Part shown: positions 35,583 through 43,259 of the stretch, piece by piece
How the letters are laid out: every line of letters starts with the position of its first letter
How positions within the stretch are numbered: position 1 is the first letter of the stretch
Origin: Aliivibrio sp. 1S175
GTDB lineage: Bacteria; Pseudomonadota; Gammaproteobacteria; Enterobacterales; Vibrionaceae
DNA: 43,259 nucleotides
Direction of reading: 5' to 3'
Assembly: GCF_001690985.1 (NCBI RefSeq)
Contig: NZ_MAJS01000013.1
Location: 1-43,259 of the forward strand
The notes under the pieces: generated by a model
Seen by the model: only the letters and a program-made list of their open reading frames with translations
What the model was told of the DNA's origin: nothing
Databases searched by the model: none
Program-made: the position numbers and the translations under genes

Positions 35583-38500
35583 TATTCAACTCATACCACT
35601 CTGATGCATTTAGAAGTATGGTTTTTACTTCTGAAATAAGTATTTCCTTTTTTTCATTATATGATTCTTCTCCATATTCACATTTTGATAAAGTATTTAT
35701 CATTGGAACAAACCTTAGCATATTTACACTATTAAATCCGCCTTTCATCTTATGTAATATTGAACTCATAGATTCTTGATCCATACAAGAAACTAATGTA
35801 TTGTAATCATCCGTTATACTTTCAATGAAAATTGGCATTAAGTTTTTTTTATTAATGTCAAAAAAGCAGGCTCTTATATTATTATTATTTAAATGTTTAC
35901 TTAATGTTTTATGCAGTTGTTTTAATCCATATGGTTTAAATAATACGTCATCAAAACCACAAATATCACTATTGACTCTTATGCTCCTTGAGTCTTCTGC
36001 TGTACACCCAATAATTGCTTTTTCATTAAATATGGGAAGTTCATTTCTTATTTTTTTTGATAGTTCAAAACCATCCATAATAGGCATATGGCAATCGGTA
36101 ATTAAGAGATCAAATTTATTATAATCTTTTTTAATGACCTCCCATGCCTCTTTACCATTACTTGTAACAATTGAATTTAATCCAATTTCCTCAAGTTGGT
36201 TTACTAATAACTCTTGGTTTATTCGATTATCTTCAGATATTAATACAGTACCTTTAAGGCGTGTTAAGGATTCGTCTTCATTTTCTTTCTTACCATTTTG
36301 AATATACACTAATGTATTTAATAGTTGATCTAAAAATATAGGTGAAGAATTTATGTAATGGTGATTACTTATTCTACTTTTATCATCATCATTAATACTA
36401 TTTAAATATATAGTTTCATTATACTCATTATCAACTTCACTTTTATTTGTGATGAGTACATTACACTTGGCACCGAAACTATTATCAGAAAATATCGATA
36501 ACCATTGACGTAAGTTTTCATCATTAACTTCACATGTGATAGACAACTGTCTCACTGGATATTTGAATTCAGAAACGACATTAATTGGAATTGAAAAATT
36601 AATTGATGTCCCTATTTTTTCAATACTCTTAATGCTTAAGCTTCCACCCATTAACTTTATCAACTCATTGACAATATTAAGACCAAGGCCTGTACCTCCA
36701 TATTCACGAACAATACTATTATCTGCTTGCGTAAATGGTTTGAATACTCTATCTAAATTTTCTTTACTGATCCCAATACCAGTATCACTTATATCAAAAT
36801 TCAAATTATTATCTAAAATAGAAACAGTTACCTCTACATATCCCTTATTTGTAAATTTTATTGCATTAGATATAAGATTGTTAATTATTTGACTCAATCT
36901 TAATGAATCAATACTAATAACTTCACTTAAAGTTGGCTCAATTGTGATGTATAGATTAAGGCCTTTTTCATTTGCTGATGCATTGTGCAAACGAAAAAGC
37001 TCGTTTAATACATTCAGATAATGACAATCTCTTTTATCTAAACTTAACTGCTCTGCTTCTAATTTAGAATAATCTAAAATATCATTAACCAACATATGAA
37101 GATGGTTCATAGAACCAGAGATATTATCTACCAAGGATTGCTTTTCTACTCCTTTAATTCTTTTTGAAAGTAACTCCAAAAGACCTGTTATTCCTGCAAT
37201 TGGTGTTCTTAACTCATGACTCATATTTGCAAGAAACTGCTCCCGATAAACAAGTGCTTTTTTAGTCTTTTCATTTGCTTCTATTAATGCAGATTCTTGA
37301 TTTTTTTGCTGACTAATATCGCTAATAACGGTAAGTAAATAATATTCGCCACTTCTTTCTTCATAAATTCTTTTTCTAACTTTATTTACAAATTTGTAAT
37401 CAAATTTACAGTTCGTAATTGATATTTCATTTGTAATTACTAAATCATTAAGGAAAATATTATCGGTTATTTCACTATTTAATTCATAGGAAAAAATACA
37501 ATTCCCACAATGTTCTTTATTATAAAAATAGCAGTTACTTAGCACTACATCCTTATCTTTGTTATGAATAAATATTCTCGTAGGTAATTCAGATATTATT
37601 CCTTGTAACCACGTTTTATCTTTCTCTAAGTTTACTTTATCTTTATCTTTAACCTTTACTTGTAATTTTAAATTATTAAGCCAGAAATAAACGACTAAAC
37701 TTATTAATAAAATAAATATTGTTACTACAAACACTATTTTTAGTACTGTATTTTTTTCATAACCATAAATAACATTAAACTTTCTGTAACTACGTTTTAT
37801 TTTTCTAAACTCTTCCTTATCAATAATTTTCAACGCTGAATTAATTACTTTCATTAATTCTTCATTTTCATTTGACAAAGAAAAAGATACTTTAAAAATA
37901 CGATCTTCTCTTGCCCCTATAATAAACTTATTATCAACATCATTTACAATAACACCTTGAAGTAAATCTTTTGATATATAAGCCACATCAATTTTTTCAT
38001 TAGATAGATCATTAATTAATTTTTTAATGTTTGTATAAACAAAAGAATCTTTTGTTATATCCTTTCTAATCAAATTTAAACTTTCATTATTTTCAGAGAC
38101 TAATACACCTATATTTTCTTTCTCTCTATCCGTTCTTATTTTATTTTCAATAGATACATAAACCATAGACATATAGGGGTTACTAAATAAAAGGCCTTCT
38201 TTATTATGTGAGTCTGAATAGACCAGTGGTATTAAATTTATTCTACCTGAGTAAAACATATCCCATACATCTTCTTTATTCTTTGGTACATATTCAAACA
38301 TCAAACCTGTTCTTCTTTCAATAAGGTTTATGAAATCATATAAATAACCCGTAAGTTGTCCATCTTCATTACGATAAAATAGAGGTTCTCTATTTTCGTT
38401 AAAACTATATTTTATTATTTTTTGTCCTTTTTTAAGTTGTCTAAACGCTATATTTGCCCAGTCATTGTTAAGATAAATATCTGCTATTTCATTTCGGTTA

Positions 38501-39222
38501 AATTCTTTTGAATTCATTAACTTATTAATAATTGATATTAATACCTCATTTTCATTAGAGGTTATTATGCTAATTTTTTCAAGTTCTAACCAATCTGGTA
38601 TTTTAACAATACCTTTAGATATTTTATTTACACTTATATATTCTGATATAGTAACATAGCTTGATATAATTGCATCTACAATACCACTATTTACAAGTTC
38701 GATGGATTTATCAAATGACTCAACCTCATGTATATTTACCGCACCTATTTCTTCTAACTTATCACAATAGACAGTACCTAAAACACAAGTCCACGATATT
38801 TTATTTATAGGCAAGGACGATATATTATTATCTTTATAATAAACGGATATACTCGATTCAAATAGAGGCTTTGAAAATAAAAATGTTGACTCTCTTTTTT
38901 TTGATGGTGAATAACCTAAAGCAATATTTGAAGAGCCTTCTTTTACACTTTCTAATATTTCTTTAACCGTATCATATCGGTTAAATTTAATGTCTACGCC
39001 TTTTTTCGAAAATATATACTTAATATAATCAACATAAATTCCTTTATAATCACCTGACATAGATATTTCTGCATAAGGAAACCAAGGTTCTGATAACATA
39101 GCGACAGATAGTGTTGGATTTTCATCTATATATTTTTGTTCATTGTCGGTTAATACTTCAGATGCATTAGTAATAAAAGGAAAAAAGCACAAAGAAATTA
39201 ATATTAAATATGTATACATCAT
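35575..39222 (-). CDS. BvgS/EvgS-like hybrid sensor histidine kinase with Cys-rich PAS
   Basis: 1215 residues, all domains in the BvgS order. Signal peptide about 1-20; two periplasmic SBP3-type binding domains (about 25-255 and 265-485); membrane helix about 492-515; PAS about 540-640; HisKA with H669 in FLANMSHELRTPIAG; HATPase (NNLISNAIKF, DTGIGIS, GGTGLGLNIV); REC with D1043 in ITDCHMPIMDG; Hpt with H1157 in ILHKMKGGFNSV. The PAS carries a cysteine set C564-x7-C572-x2-C575-x29-C605. The periplasmic ligand is unknown. It is the first gene of the signalling operon and probably phosphorylates both the REC-EAL protein and the LuxR-type regulators. The gene is very AT-rich. Confidence 0.92.
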   Translation of the reverse strand: MMYTYLILISLCFFPFITNASEVLTDNEQKYIDENPTLSVAMLSEPWFPYAEISMSGDYKGIYVDYIKYIFSKKGVDIKFNRYDTVKEILESVKEGSSNIALGYSPSKKRESTFLFSKPLFESSISVYYKDNNISSLPINKISWTCVLGTVYCDKLEEIGAVNIHEVESFDKSIELVNSGIVDAIISSYVTISEYISVNKISKGIVKIPDWLELEKISIITSNENEVLISIINKLMNSKEFNRNEIADIYLNNDWANIAFRQLKKGQKIIKYSFNENREPLFYRNEDGQLTGYLYDFINLIERRTGLMFEYVPKNKEDVWDMFYSGRINLIPLVYSDSHNKEGLLFSNPYMSMVYVSIENKIRTDREKENIGVLVSENNESLNLIRKDITKDSFVYTNIKKLINDLSNEKIDVAYISKDLLQGVIVNDVDNKFIIGAREDRIFKVSFSLSNENEELMKVINSALKIIDKEEFRKIKRSYRKFNVIYGYEKNTVLKIVFVVTIFILLISLVVYFWLNNLKLQVKVKDKDKVNLEKDKTWLQGIISELPTRIFIHNKDKDVVLSNCYFYNKEHCGNCIFSYELNSEITDNIFLNDLVITNEISITNCKFDYKFVNKVRKRIYEERSGEYYLLTVISDISQQKNQESALIEANEKTKKALVYREQFLANMSHELRTPIAGITGLLELLSKRIKGVEKQSLVDNISGSMNHLHMLVNDILDYSKLEAEQLSLDKRDCHYLNVLNELFRLHNASANEKGLNLYITIEPTLSEVISIDSLRLSQIINNLISNAIKFTNKGYVEVTVSILDNNLNFDISDTGIGISKENLDRVFKPFTQADNSIVREYGGTGLGLNIVNELIKLMGGSLSIKSIEKIGTSINFSIPINVVSEFKYPVRQLSITCEVNDENLRQWLSIFSDNSFGAKCNVLITNKSEVDNEYNETIYLNSINDDDKSRISNHHYINSSPIFLDQLLNTLVYIQNGKKENEDESLTRLKGTVLISEDNRINQELLVNQLEEIGLNSIVTSNGKEAWEVIKKDYNKFDLLITDCHMPIMDGFELSKKIRNELPIFNEKAIIGCTAEDSRSIRVNSDICGFDDVLFKPYGLKQLHKTLSKHLNNNNIRACFFDINKKNLMPIFIESITDDYNTLVSCMDQESMSSILHKMKGGFNSVNMLRFVPMINTLSKCEYGEESYNEKKEILISEVKTILLNASEWYELNNE

Positions 39223-39400
39223 AGCTACAAGTTATAGAGTCAACTTACAGAATAATTATCATAGAAAATATGTCAAATTAAAAAAAATACCACCAATTAA
39301 TAAGCCATTGATTATTAATTGGTTTTATAAAAAACTTCACTATAGACTACATCAATATAGGATTTTTCTTACAGATTTGTTGTTGTTATATTCTTTATTG

Positions 39401-40282
39401 TCATACGATAATCTTTTGTATTATTTTTTCTAATTCTATATGCAAAGGACTACTTCTATTTGTTAATTTTATACATGCAGCAAACGATAAATTTATACGC
39501 AGCTTTTCTGGTATTTCTATAAACTTAAATTCCTTTTCATCCATCATTGCTCGGATCCCTACCATTGCCATATTATCATCAAGAACAAAACGTTGTAGCG
39601 CCATTAGATCATCCGTTCTTAGTTGATAGTTGAGTCTTATTCCATTTTTACGGCATACGTCGACAAAATGTTGTTTCTTATCATTCCAGCCAGATACTCG
39701 GATCTGTGCAAAAGGAGCCTGTATAACTTCTTCCCAAGTATTTGCTCCATGTGAATGAGACACGGCTATAACCTGAACCGTTTCTAAGAGCTTCTTTTGA
39801 TAAATCTGTTTCGTTCTATCTGCATTTAAAAAATTCACGCCTATTTGAATCTTGCCATCTAATATTTCTTGTTCTGTCACCTCTGTCCATGTTTCAATAA
39901 CAATCACCGAATGGGGAAATCTCTTGCGTAATATTGAATAGATTTTTGAAGCATAATATTTAATAGTCACTGAATGCATAGCAATATGAATTGTATTTTT
40001 ATATTCAGAGGCTATAAATTTAGATTCAGGAAAAATTGCATTATCTATTTGTTGTAGCGCATTTTCAATTTGAGGAAGCATTTCTTGAAGTACAAGTGTC
40101 GGTTCTAATCCTACGTTACCTCGAATAAATAAAGGGTCACCAATTTGCTCTCTTAACTTTGATAAATGTTTACTGATGGCACTTTCAGTATTCCCAAGAA
40201 TATTTGCTACTTTCTTAAGATTCCGCTGTTCATTAAGTAAGATTAATACTTTTAATAAATTATAATTAAGCTCATTACTCAT
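39401..40282 (-). CDS. LysR-family transcriptional regulator
   Basis: 293 residues starting MSNELNYNLLKVLILLNE, with a very strong AGGAGG ribosome binding site. Winged helix at about 5-65 (NLKKVANILGNTESAISKHLSKLREQIGDPLFIRG), then an effector-binding domain (IHIAMHSV, IQIGVNFL, DDNMAMVGIRAMM). The effector is unknown. It lies upstream of the AT-rich signalling operon on the same strand, with 178 bp between its stop and the kinase start, and downstream of the cyclase gene at 40369. It could regulate either neighbour. It is less AT-rich than the operon that follows. Confidence 0.87.
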   Translation of the reverse strand: MSNELNYNLLKVLILLNEQRNLKKVANILGNTESAISKHLSKLREQIGDPLFIRGNVGLEPTLVLQEMLPQIENALQQIDNAIFPESKFIASEYKNTIHIAMHSVTIKYYASKIYSILRKRFPHSVIVIETWTEVTEQEILDGKIQIGVNFLNADRTKQIYQKKLLETVQVIAVSHSHGANTWEEVIQAPFAQIRVSGWNDKKQHFVDVCRKNGIRLNYQLRTDDLMALQRFVLDDNMAMVGIRAMMDEKEFKFIEIPEKLRINLSFAACIKLTNRSSPLHIELEKIIQKIIV

Positions 40283-40368
40283 TAGATCCTCCTATTAACT
40301 CAATTAAGCATAATGACTAAATACTAATAATTCCTATATTTGATTAAAACCTCGCTATACCTTAGAGA

Positions 40369-42333
40369 TTACCTTTTATAATAAGCCTTCTTCTCTCGAT
40401 ACATATGCTCATCTGCAACCGTAAACATCTTAAATAGCTCTGTATTATCAGAGCATGACCAGCCTATAGAGTAATGAGCTTCATAACTAGCCCCCTCTTT
40501 ATCAAAAAAGAGTAAACTCTCTTGGTGTAACTGTAATTTTTCAGCTAATGATGTACATTCTTTCCACGTCATACCTTTGGCTAGCAGAGCAAATTCATCT
40601 CCCCCTATTCGGTAGAAGCTTTCATTCTTTGTTAATAGTTCTGAAATATGACGACTACTTGCTTTAATTAACTCATCACCTAAATCATGTCCATATTGGT
40701 CATTGATTGCTTTTAATCCATTCACATCTAAGATGAACAGTCCAAAGTTCCATTCTGCATCGGTGTCCCTATAACGCTTCTGATAGTGCGCTAAATCTTC
40801 ATCAAAGGCTTTTCTATTGCCACACTTTAATAATGTATCACTTCTTGTTACATCGACTAACTCTAACCAAGAAGAGAGCTGTTTAACAAAAAGCTTAAAC
40901 ACTAACTGGTGCTCTTCTAATTGAGGAGTAGATATAAAACGTAAGCTTGCGAGCAATTTATCCTTACTCGACAATATTTGTATTCCGGAGTGTTCACCTA
41001 ACCGTCTAAATCGCAATTGCCATTGAATATCAGGAAAAAGCTGTTGTAGTTGTTGCTCTACTTTCTCTGGTAAATTACGGTAGCCCAGTGTTTTATATAT
41101 TGAGCCAAACTCAATCACTGCTGCTAAGTTATTTTTATTTAACTCTTCTCTCTGCAAAGCATCACTAATTTGAGCAGTCTGCTTAGTCACTTGTATTTCT
41201 AATTCTTGATTAAAGCTGGAAAGTTTTTTATTGTTCAACTCTATCAAAGCTTGAGATTTATTGAGTTCATCATTCGTATTTTTTAATTCCAGCAGTTGAT
41301 TTTGAATCGTAACTCTCATTTTACTAAGCACTATCGCCATTCGATTAAACTCAGTAAATTGGAACTGCTTTTCTTTAGGCTCTTGATTTGATGCATAACT
41401 AACAATGGTTTCTTCTATCTCAAGGAATGCTTTTGATATCCATCGAGTGATCCCCATTGCGATGAAAAGAACAGTTACAAATGTCCAACCAATAACCGTA
41501 AATAATGCAACTAACGTTGATTTCATTTCTTTTAAACGAGAAAAATCAGAAAATTGATACGAAATATCGAACGTTAATGGAGATGAAAAAAACGTATTAT
41601 TTAATACAAACAAACGATCAATACGGTCACTGTCGCTAGCTTCTGGCGTTATTTTCATCTTTTCTTCCACATGCTGTTGAACACTGAAACTTTCGTCGTT
41701 AAGTAGAAAGTGTTGAAAGTGCTCTTCAATCGTCTCAAATGAAATCAATACCACCACATAACCAGACGCTCTATAGCGACCGGAACCTTCTAAATTGTAT
41801 GCTAGCATTGGAGTGACTAAAGTAACCCCTTCAGACGATGAAAGCCCTTTTATAAGGTTTGGTTCAGTATAAAATCGAACCGCAGTTAACCCTTGCTCAT
41901 AGATAGACTTATCTTGACTGATTTCTTTTAATAATTGACTGTTTTCAAAATGATATGAACGCCCATTCAAATCATACAAAGGTTCCCAATCATCATTTAA
42001 TATATAGACACTGTTAATTAAACTTGATAACTCACTAAAACGCGTCAAATTATGCATTACTACGCTAGAATAGAGAATATTATCAAGCGCTTGAATGTTA
42101 AATCGATCACGGGATAGCCAATTTAAACTTTGTTGAATACGATCAAACTCAATCACGATCTCTTGAGCGATAGTGGATACTGCATTTTGTATTTGTTGTT
42201 CTTTTTGATTTAACAGTTTTTCGCCAATACTGTTCGTCAAAAAATGACTAATAAACAGCAATGGGACTAACGTCGTAATCAACAGAACGTAGGTGAATAC
42301 TTTACGTAAACTTAAAAATGGACGACGGATCAC
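40369..42333 (-). CDS. Membrane diguanylate cyclase coupled to a substrate-binding protein
   Basis: 654 residues. Helix 1 at about 13-34; periplasmic sensor about 35-272; helix 2 about 273-297; a linker and long coiled coil about 300-400; an intermediate region about 405-490; GGDEF domain about 495-654 with intact G577-G-D-E-F581 and INDQYGHDLGDE. The RxxD inhibitory site is absent (TKNE at that place), so no classical feedback is expected. Its ATG overlaps the stop of the upstream binding-protein gene (ATGA), so the two are coupled. This layout is like NspS-MbaA of V. cholerae, where a periplasmic binding protein controls a c-di-GMP enzyme; that function here is inference. Confidence 0.9.
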   Translation of the reverse strand: MIRRPFLSLRKVFTYVLLITTLVPLLFISHFLTNSIGEKLLNQKEQQIQNAVSTIAQEIVIEFDRIQQSLNWLSRDRFNIQALDNILYSSVVMHNLTRFSELSSLINSVYILNDDWEPLYDLNGRSYHFENSQLLKEISQDKSIYEQGLTAVRFYTEPNLIKGLSSSEGVTLVTPMLAYNLEGSGRYRASGYVVVLISFETIEEHFQHFLLNDESFSVQQHVEEKMKITPEASDSDRIDRLFVLNNTFFSSPLTFDISYQFSDFSRLKEMKSTLVALFTVIGWTFVTVLFIAMGITRWISKAFLEIEETIVSYASNQEPKEKQFQFTEFNRMAIVLSKMRVTIQNQLLELKNTNDELNKSQALIELNNKKLSSFNQELEIQVTKQTAQISDALQREELNKNNLAAVIEFGSIYKTLGYRNLPEKVEQQLQQLFPDIQWQLRFRRLGEHSGIQILSSKDKLLASLRFISTPQLEEHQLVFKLFVKQLSSWLELVDVTRSDTLLKCGNRKAFDEDLAHYQKRYRDTDAEWNFGLFILDVNGLKAINDQYGHDLGDELIKASSRHISELLTKNESFYRIGGDEFALLAKGMTWKECTSLAEKLQLHQESLLFFDKEGASYEAHYSIGWSCSDNTELFKMFTVADEHMYREKKAYYKR

Positions 42334-43259
42334 TGTTCCTCCACCTTTTTAGAATATCTGTCTATTAGATTTTCGATATATTCCATGGTTTCCTTTTTTG
42401 GCATACCATCAGAATGTCGAGATGCCCCTCTTGCTAAGGCTTCCCAAACAAAAGAAACACGCAAACTTGTTGGCATCGATTGAGAACGTAGATATTGTTG
42501 ATATACCGAATACATCACGGTTTTATTGGATGACATTGAGACACGATTCACCTCTTCTGATGCAGAGATGTACTGATGTTTATTGATCAATTGAGTTAAA
42601 AACGCGTCATCTTGAGATAGCAGCATTAACTGCCTAATCATTTCGCGTTTCTCTCGATTTTGATACCCCCCTCTGGTAATAATTAGTACTTTACCTGCAG
42701 ACAATGATTTCATCGGGACGCCTTGATAACTCGGCAGTGACGCAATACCAAGGTTGTCACCAAAAGCGTCAGACAGATCACTAACAGCCCAATCACCATC
42801 GATTAGATAAGACGCTTTACCATCGATAAATTGCTGACGCCCACACACATTACTGCACTCAGGATGAATATGATTAGTCGTAGCGACATCATGGTAAAAC
42901 TGCAATGTTTCCATGCTTTTTTCATCATTAAAGATAATCTTATCAAGCGGTATATCTGGATGGAATAAGCTAAAAAACGCAGAGAATAAATACATGTCTT
43001 TCACACTAAACACAATGTGTGTTTTATCTGGATCTTGTTTTGACAGCACTTGCAGTTGTTCCCAACGAGTTACTGGCTCTGAAGTTTTACTTTTATCATA
43101 AAACAGCATTAGGTGATTACCAAGAAATAGGGGTAAACCCATGTATTCATTATTCACCATAGCACTTTGCTTGGCCGCTTCCTCTAATTGTTCTTCTTTG
43201 ATCCACTCTTTAGGAATCGCTTTCAAACCGATAAATTTATGTAAGCCTAAAAAATCAGA
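42330..43259 (-). CDS. Extracellular solute-binding protein (family 1-like), N-terminus outside the window
   Basis: The reading frame stays open to the window's right edge, so the true start is not in view; 309 codons before the stop are visible. (A TTG at 43226 is not a convincing start.) Visible parts have the type-1 solute-binding layout: YMGLPLFLGNHLMLFYDKSK, TRWEQLQVLS, HDVATTNHIHPE, ASYLIDGDWAVSDL, SFVWEALARG. No permease or ATPase is nearby; the gene overlaps by 4 bases with a membrane cyclase gene. It probably works in the periplasm as a ligand sensor that docks on the cyclase, not in uptake. Ligand unknown, sugar or oligosaccharide likely from family. Confidence 0.82.
   Translation of the reverse strand, partial: SDFLGLHKFIGLKAIPKEWIKEEQLEEAAKQSAMVNNEYMGLPLFLGNHLMLFYDKSKTSEPVTRWEQLQVLSKQDPDKTHIVFSVKDMYLFSAFFSLFHPDIPLDKIIFNDEKSMETLQFYHDVATTNHIHPECSNVCGRQQFIDGKASYLIDGDWAVSDLSDAFGDNLGIASLPSYQGVPMKSLSAGKVLIITRGGYQNREKREMIRQLMLLSQDDAFLTQLINKHQYISASEEVNRVSMSSNKTVMYSVYQQYLRSQSMPTSLRVSFVWEALARGASRHSDGMPKKETMEYIENLIDRYSKKVEEQ

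Noticed and set aside
36536-36892. 118-codon plus-strand frame inside the hybrid kinase gene
   Set aside because: Antisense to the conserved ATPase domain; its length reflects low stop density opposite this gene, with no ribosome binding site or protein-like features.
39143-39433. 96-codon plus-strand frame across the kinase-LysR gap
   Set aside because: Extremely AT-rich, covers both gene ends in antisense and gives a Tyr/Leu/Lys-rich product without structure.

Overview
The window looks like part of a Vibrionaceae genome, most likely Aliivibrio. The clues are the low GC content, the style of the signal peptides and regulators, dense signal transduction, a DUF3332-type lipoprotein and an MCP with the GGEP linker common in vibrios. 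The assignment rests on gene content alone. No rRNA, tRNA, insertion sequence, integrase or CRISPR array was recognised.

Left part (1-16 kb). A secreted repeat-protein gene runs off the left edge. It is followed by an orphan YnjB-like substrate-binding protein and a divergent LysR regulator. Next comes a probable sulfatase locus: a DUF1254/DUF1214 protein, a Ser-type sulfatase and a small beta-barrel-like protein on the + strand, then a FadL-family porin and a second DUF1254/DUF1214 protein on the - strand. The matching radical-SAM sulfatase maturase (anSME) diverges from the second DUF1254 gene. An eptA-type phosphoethanolamine transferase with an OmpR-type two-component system sits inside this locus. 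An endonuclease/exonuclease/phosphatase-family protein closes the region.

Middle part (16-29.6 kb). A lipoprotein with an HExxH motif faces an RstAB-like two-component system across an intergenic region full of TGTAAG/CTTACA elements. Then come an MFS transporter, a YeiH-family transporter, an unknown membrane protein, a 49-residue small gene, TrmK, a YidA-like HAD phosphatase, a glycerophosphodiesterase-MFS operon behind a 16-bp palindrome, a lipoprotein, and a DoxX protein divergent from a YhaJ-like LysR regulator.

Right part (29.7-43.3 kb). This is a visibly AT-rich signalling cluster. It holds two EvgA/BvgA-type response regulators, a chemoreceptor, a membrane diguanylate cyclase with an intact I-site, a REC-EAL phosphodiesterase and a 1215-residue BvgS/EvgS-like hybrid kinase (two periplasmic binding domains, Cys-rich PAS, HisKA, ATPase, REC, Hpt). 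Four of these genes are tightly packed in the order kinase, phosphodiesterase, regulator, cyclase. A LysR gene follows. At the right edge a substrate-binding protein, cut by the window end, overlaps a second diguanylate cyclase, an arrangement like the NspS-MbaA pair. The segment appears able both to make and to degrade c-di-GMP in response to periplasmic ligands.
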